From assembly GCF_036880985.1 (NCBI RefSeq), contig NZ_JBAJNO010000009.1, forward strand, positions 1,550,001-1,614,000: a DNA stretch of 64,000 nt. Direction: 5' to 3'. Below are positions 61,206-64,000 of this stretch, piece after piece; positions within the stretch are counted from its first letter, which is position 1, and each line of letters opens with the position of its first letter. Source of the DNA: Limibacter armeniacum. GTDB taxonomy: Bacteria; Bacteroidota; Bacteroidia; Cytophagales; Flammeovirgaceae. The position numbers and the translations under genes are program-made. The notes under the pieces are model-generated. The model worked only from the letters and a program-made list of their open reading frames with translations. It did not search any database and was not told the origin of the DNA.

Positions 61206-62273
61206 ATGAAAAAAACTGGACACTCACAACTCATTTCAGTATTTTACTTAATGCTTTTGATTGTTTTTGTCGGTTCCTGTACAAACCAAAACACTTCTAT
61301 CAACAAACCCACAGAAGTTTCCATAACTAGTAATGAAAGTGAAACGGACTCAGTTTTACGACTAGAATTCCACTCTATGATACGATCTGTTTTTGAAGAC
61401 AGTAAGGGTAATTTTTGGTTTGGAAGCGACAAGGAAGGTGTATGTCGATATGATGGAAAATCATTCACTTATTTTTCAACAAAAGATGGTCTGTGCGATA
61501 ACCAAATTAGAACAATTCAAGAAGATCAGCATGGTCATATTTGGTTTGCAACAGGAAATGGAATCAGTAGTTATGATGGAAAAAAGTTTACCACACACAC
61601 TTCTAAACCTTATGCTATAAATACGCTCACTGCATCTAGTATTTGGAAAAAGGAAGCTAATGACCTGTGGTTCAATGGAGAACTTGAAGGAGGTATTTAC
61701 AGGTACGATGGCGAACACCTTAATCTATTAAAATTTCCTGTGGTAGACCCAAAAGGTGAATCATTTAGTATTGCTGGAACTGTCACTGGCATAAGTCAAG
61801 GTAAAAACAATATGCTTTGGATTGCCAATTATAGAGGAGTAATTGGGTTTGATGGTAAATCCTTCGCTTTTATCAGTGAACGCGGTATAGAATATCATGT
61901 CCGAGGTATTCTAGAAGACAGTAAAGGAAACCTTTGGATTGGAAACAATGGAATCGGAGTACTATTTTATGATGGTAAAACGACCGTCAAATTATCAGAT
62001 AAAATCACTCCTAAACCTACCTCTTCAAACAATTTCCCCTATCATGTTTTTACGGTAGCAGAAGATCACCAAGGCAACATTTGGTTTGGAGATAGAGATT
62101 CTGGTGCATGGTGCTACAACGGTCAGACTTTAACCAATTACACTACTTCTGATGGTCTGACTAATATGTTTGTAAGAGTAATTTACAAGGATAAAAAGAA
62201 TGATTTATGGTTTGGTTTAGCAGATGGTAGTGTCTGTAAATTCAATGGAAAATCATTCGATAAAATGTTTTAG
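61206..62273 (+). CDS. Lipoprotein of two-component-regulator beta-propeller repeats
   Basis: A 355-residue lipoprotein from the ATG at 61206, lipobox VGSC near Cys25; a GTG at 61140 extends the frame by 22 residues but would spoil the signal peptide. The mature part is a series of about seven propeller repeats with the pattern I.EDx.G.IWFG...G...YDGK.F, such as SVFEDSKGNFWFGSDKEG, TIQEDQHGHIWFATGNGI and ILEDSKGNLWIGNNGIGV. In hybrid two-component sensors these blades form the periplasmic sensing domain. Here no membrane span, kinase or DNA-binding domain follows, so the propeller stands alone. It may be cotranscribed with the MarR/beta-lactamase pair, 93 bases upstream. Confidence 0.85.
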   Translation: MKKTGHSQLISVFYLMLLIVFVGSCTNQNTSINKPTEVSITSNESETDSVLRLEFHSMIRSVFEDSKGNFWFGSDKEGVCRYDGKSFTYFSTKDGLCDNQIRTIQEDQHGHIWFATGNGISSYDGKKFTTHTSKPYAINTLTASSIWKKEANDLWFNGELEGGIYRYDGEHLNLLKFPVVDPKGESFSIAGTVTGISQGKNNMLWIANYRGVIGFDGKSFAFISERGIEYHVRGILEDSKGNLWIGNNGIGVLFYDGKTTVKLSDKITPKPTSSNNFPYHVFTVAEDHQGNIWFGDRDSGAWCYNGQTLTNYTTSDGLTNMFVRVIYKDKKNDLWFGLADGSVCKFNGKSFDKMF

Positions 62274-62328
62274 TTTAATTGAGTAACAATCTAGCTTCTT
62301 AAACCAGACATTTCATTTATAAAACAAA

Positions 62329-62363
62329 CCCCTTGTAAGCTTTAAGAGTTTACAAGGGGGTTT
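62329..62363. terminator. Terminator before the tRNA remnant
   Basis: CCCCTTGTAA (62329-62338) pairs perfectly with TTACAAGGGG (62350-62359), flanked by A- and T-runs. It ends the propeller gene and would also end transcription coming from the right. Confidence 0.9.
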
Positions 62364-62377
62364 AAATTTACAGTAAG

Positions 62378-62399
62378 TGGCCTCGCCAAGAATCGAACC
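62378..62399 (-). other. tRNA 3'-end remnant, probable attachment site
   Basis: On the minus strand this reads as the last 22 bases of a tRNA: the end of the T-arm 5' strand, a T-loop TTCGATT, T-stem CTTGG, acceptor strand CGAGGCC and discriminator A. The partner T-stem strand and the rest of the tRNA are absent to the right (AAAAAGG instead of CCAAG). A lone tRNA 3' end next to a tyrosine recombinase gene is the classic mark of an integrated element. Confidence 0.8.
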
Positions 62400-62507
62400 T
62401 TTTTATATGTATTAACAATATCTTGATTTAACTTACTAAAAACACTACTTTTTCATCACTTATCCATATAGAATTAGGCTGTTTTTTGTAATTTTTATAC
62501 AGATTTT

Positions 62508-62525
62508 GTGCAACAACTGTGCAAC
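62508..62525 (+). repeat. Direct repeats GTGCAAC upstream of the integrase
   Basis: Two copies of GTGCAAC, at 62508-62514 and 62519-62525, spaced 11 bases start to start (about one helical turn), between the att-like site and the integrase ATG. Such arrays are candidates for recombinase arm-type binding sites. Confidence 0.5.
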
Positions 62526-62573
62526 ATTTTAAAAGCACAACTTCAGTGTGAACACTTACACAAGCCTAGACTG

Positions 62574-63773
62574 ATGATCAACTTCTATCTTAAAAATGTG
62601 GGAAGGGGCAAGACTTCCTCCATTGCACTCTACATATCCATTAATGGAAAACGGATTTTCTTTGGTACCGGACATTCCTGCAAACCTGCCGATTGGCTGA
62701 AGAAGCGTCAACGCACCCGCAATAATGAGGAAATCAATGCAAGGCTTTCACGTATGGAGACTGAGGTTATCCAATACTTCAGGAAACAGGAAGGCAAAGC
62801 CCTGCCAATGGAGGAGGCCAAAGAGCATATTCGGGAGCTTATCCGTATGGTGAATGGAAAAGTGATACTGCAAGAGGATCACCATATGCAGTTTTGGGAT
62901 GCCTGGAATGAATTTCTTAGGATCAAGCAGGTTGAGGTTTCGGCTGCCCGCATGAAAAAGCTTCGGTCTACTGAAAAACATATGAGGGCTTTTGAGCAAG
63001 GCCACCTCAAGTTTAAGTTTAACCGCCTTGACAGCAAGCTGTTTGAACTGATCACGGCTTTCCTTTTGATAGACCAGAACCTAACCAACAACTCTGCCAG
63101 CTCCTATATTGCCACATTCAAGACATTCCTGAACTGGACACGAAAACATGAGTACCACAACAGTAGTGCTTTTGAGGATTGGCATATCAAGCAGGAACAA
63201 GCGGACACCTTTGCCCTTACTGAACAAGAGTTGGAGCGTATTATTCAACTTCAACTTCCTGACCGACTCAGTCGTGTAAGGGACTTGTTTGTATTCCTAT
63301 GCCATACCGGACAGCGGTTCGGTGATACCCAAAAAGAACTGGACATCAGGGACGGACGTTTCTGGTACAATGTACAAGGTAAAGGGAGAAAAACTTTTCC
63401 TGTTGTAATACCCCTTTCGCCTACGGCACTGTCAATCCTGAAGAAGTATAACAATGCGTTGCCGAAAATTTCCAACCAGAAAGCAAATGAATACCTGAAG
63501 GAGATTGGCCAGTTGGCTGGAATGGATGCATCCTTTACCGTGATCCGTTACCAAGGCAGCCGTAAGTTGGAGCAAAAGCAACCAAGGTGGCAATTGCTCG
63601 GAACGCATACCGGCAGGCGTACCTTTACCACGTTATCACTGGCACGGGGAATGAACCCTGAGATGGTCAAGGCGGTTACGGGACACAGTGACCAGAGGAG
63701 CTTCCAGAAATATGTCAGGCTGGTAGACAGCCAGAAGCGGGAAGCGGGAAGCCATGGAGCAGTTCTGGGCTGA
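62574..63773 (+). CDS. Tyrosine recombinase/integrase
   Basis: A 399-residue site-specific recombinase from the ATG at 62574; a GTG at 62508 would extend it through the direct repeats, which is unlikely. The N-terminal arm-binding part is of the Bacteroidota type (MINFYLKNVGRGKTSSIALY, FGTGHSCKPADW). A SAM-like core-binding domain covers about 100-195. The catalytic set is complete: Arg248 (HTGQRFGD), Lys270 (GKGRK), His345 and Arg348 (HTGRR), His371 (TGHSDQ) and the nucleophile Tyr380 (KYVRL). So it is likely active. It reads away from the tRNA remnant into the element. Confidence 0.93.
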   Translation: MINFYLKNVGRGKTSSIALYISINGKRIFFGTGHSCKPADWLKKRQRTRNNEEINARLSRMETEVIQYFRKQEGKALPMEEAKEHIRELIRMVNGKVILQEDHHMQFWDAWNEFLRIKQVEVSAARMKKLRSTEKHMRAFEQGHLKFKFNRLDSKLFELITAFLLIDQNLTNNSASSYIATFKTFLNWTRKHEYHNSSAFEDWHIKQEQADTFALTEQELERIIQLQLPDRLSRVRDLFVFLCHTGQRFGDTQKELDIRDGRFWYNVQGKGRKTFPVVIPLSPTALSILKKYNNALPKISNQKANEYLKEIGQLAGMDASFTVIRYQGSRKLEQKQPRWQLLGTHTGRRTFTTLSLARGMNPEMVKAVTGHSDQRSFQKYVRLVDSQKREAGSHGAVLG

Positions 63774-64000
63774 GTAGCCAAATGTATTTAGGCAAGGAAG
63801 GAGTAAGTATACAGTACCATTACAGCAGGTAGCCCCAAATGGGAGACAAATAGGAGAAAGGTACTAGTTAACCTAGTTTGTGTAATGGGGTAGTGTGTTG
63901 GACAATTACAATGTTGGTCAGTGGAGGAGGGGAAGAACCTGCTGCTCCTTCAGGCCGGTGTACAGGCAGAACTCCGTAATGGTGACGAGTTGCTTTGGCT
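63774..64000. other. End of window, no gene seen
   Basis: 227 bases after the integrase, fairly G-rich, with no ORF that can be supported and no recognised element. Confidence 0.5.

Larger units (their letters stand above)
62378..64000. mobile_element. Left edge of an integrative element
   Basis: Starts at the tRNA 3' remnant and holds an integrase reading inward. Base composition from about 62570 is visibly richer in G and C than the AT-rich chromosome to the left. The element runs past the window, so its type (ICE, mobilisable island or prophage) is open. From the orientation of the remnant, an intact tRNA copy is expected on the minus strand at its far right end. Confidence 0.72.

Noticed and set aside
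62378-62399. A complete tRNA gene
   Set aside because: Only the 3' 22 bases match. The sequence to the right does not complete the T-arm, anticodon arm or acceptor stem.

Overview
The window comes from a chromosome of a Bacteroidota bacterium, most likely a free-living member of the Cytophagales. Several things in the sequence point there: nine secreted proteins that end in type IX secretion (T9SS) type A-like sorting domains, a TonB-dependent receptor with an N-terminal carboxypeptidase-regulatory-like domain, a LytTR regulator paired with a LytS-like kinase, an ABC-permease/M1-peptidase fusion, a long IleRS, and promoter boxes of the Bacteroidota TAnnTTTG type ahead of several genes. No database search was possible, so family names rest on motifs read by eye.

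Layout. 0-12.7 kb is housekeeping: clpX, a YbaB/EbfC nucleoid protein, a family-2 glycosyltransferase, a small PspC protein, a codon-optimised OmpA/TPR lipoprotein, a STAS-like protein, pdhB, an acyl-CoA thioesterase, pcm and ileS. 12.9-27.6 kb is a head-to-tail array of nine paralogous T9SS cargo genes. Each has a signal peptide, a passenger of very different length and sequence (174-488 residues), and a nearly constant 178-184 residue C-terminal cassette; seven of the nine carry their own intrinsic terminator. 27.8-36.8 kb holds an antitoxin-like orphan, a phosphohexomutase, a membrane J-domain/TPR protein, a 1171-residue outer-membrane protein with a TTG start, a DEDDh exonuclease and a DUF4258-like protein. 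36.8-44.5 kb is a compact minus-strand operon that joins a TonB-dependent receptor to a YnjB-type binding lipoprotein, two permeases, an ATPase and a radical SAM protein. 44.7-58 kb has MarC, two orphan exported proteins, a metallophosphoesterase, a cyclase-family hydrolase, a LytTR/LytS pair divergent from an ABC ATPase and an ABC-2/M1 fusion, an MDR oxidoreductase and panB. 58-62.3 kb has an AraC regulator, a MarR regulator with a palindromic operator over its promoter, a beta-lactamase-like/TPR lipoprotein and a lone beta-propeller lipoprotein. From 62.38 kb to the end is the left edge of an integrative element: a 22-nt tRNA 3' end, short direct repeats and a complete tyrosine recombinase.

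The two best candidates for a little-described system are the nine-gene constant-tail/variable-passenger surface-protein array and the receptor-to-radical-SAM uptake operon. The array probably diversifies what the cell displays or secretes through one T9SS route. The operon looks like a full outer-membrane-to-cytoplasm import path for an unknown substrate, coupled to a radical SAM enzyme.
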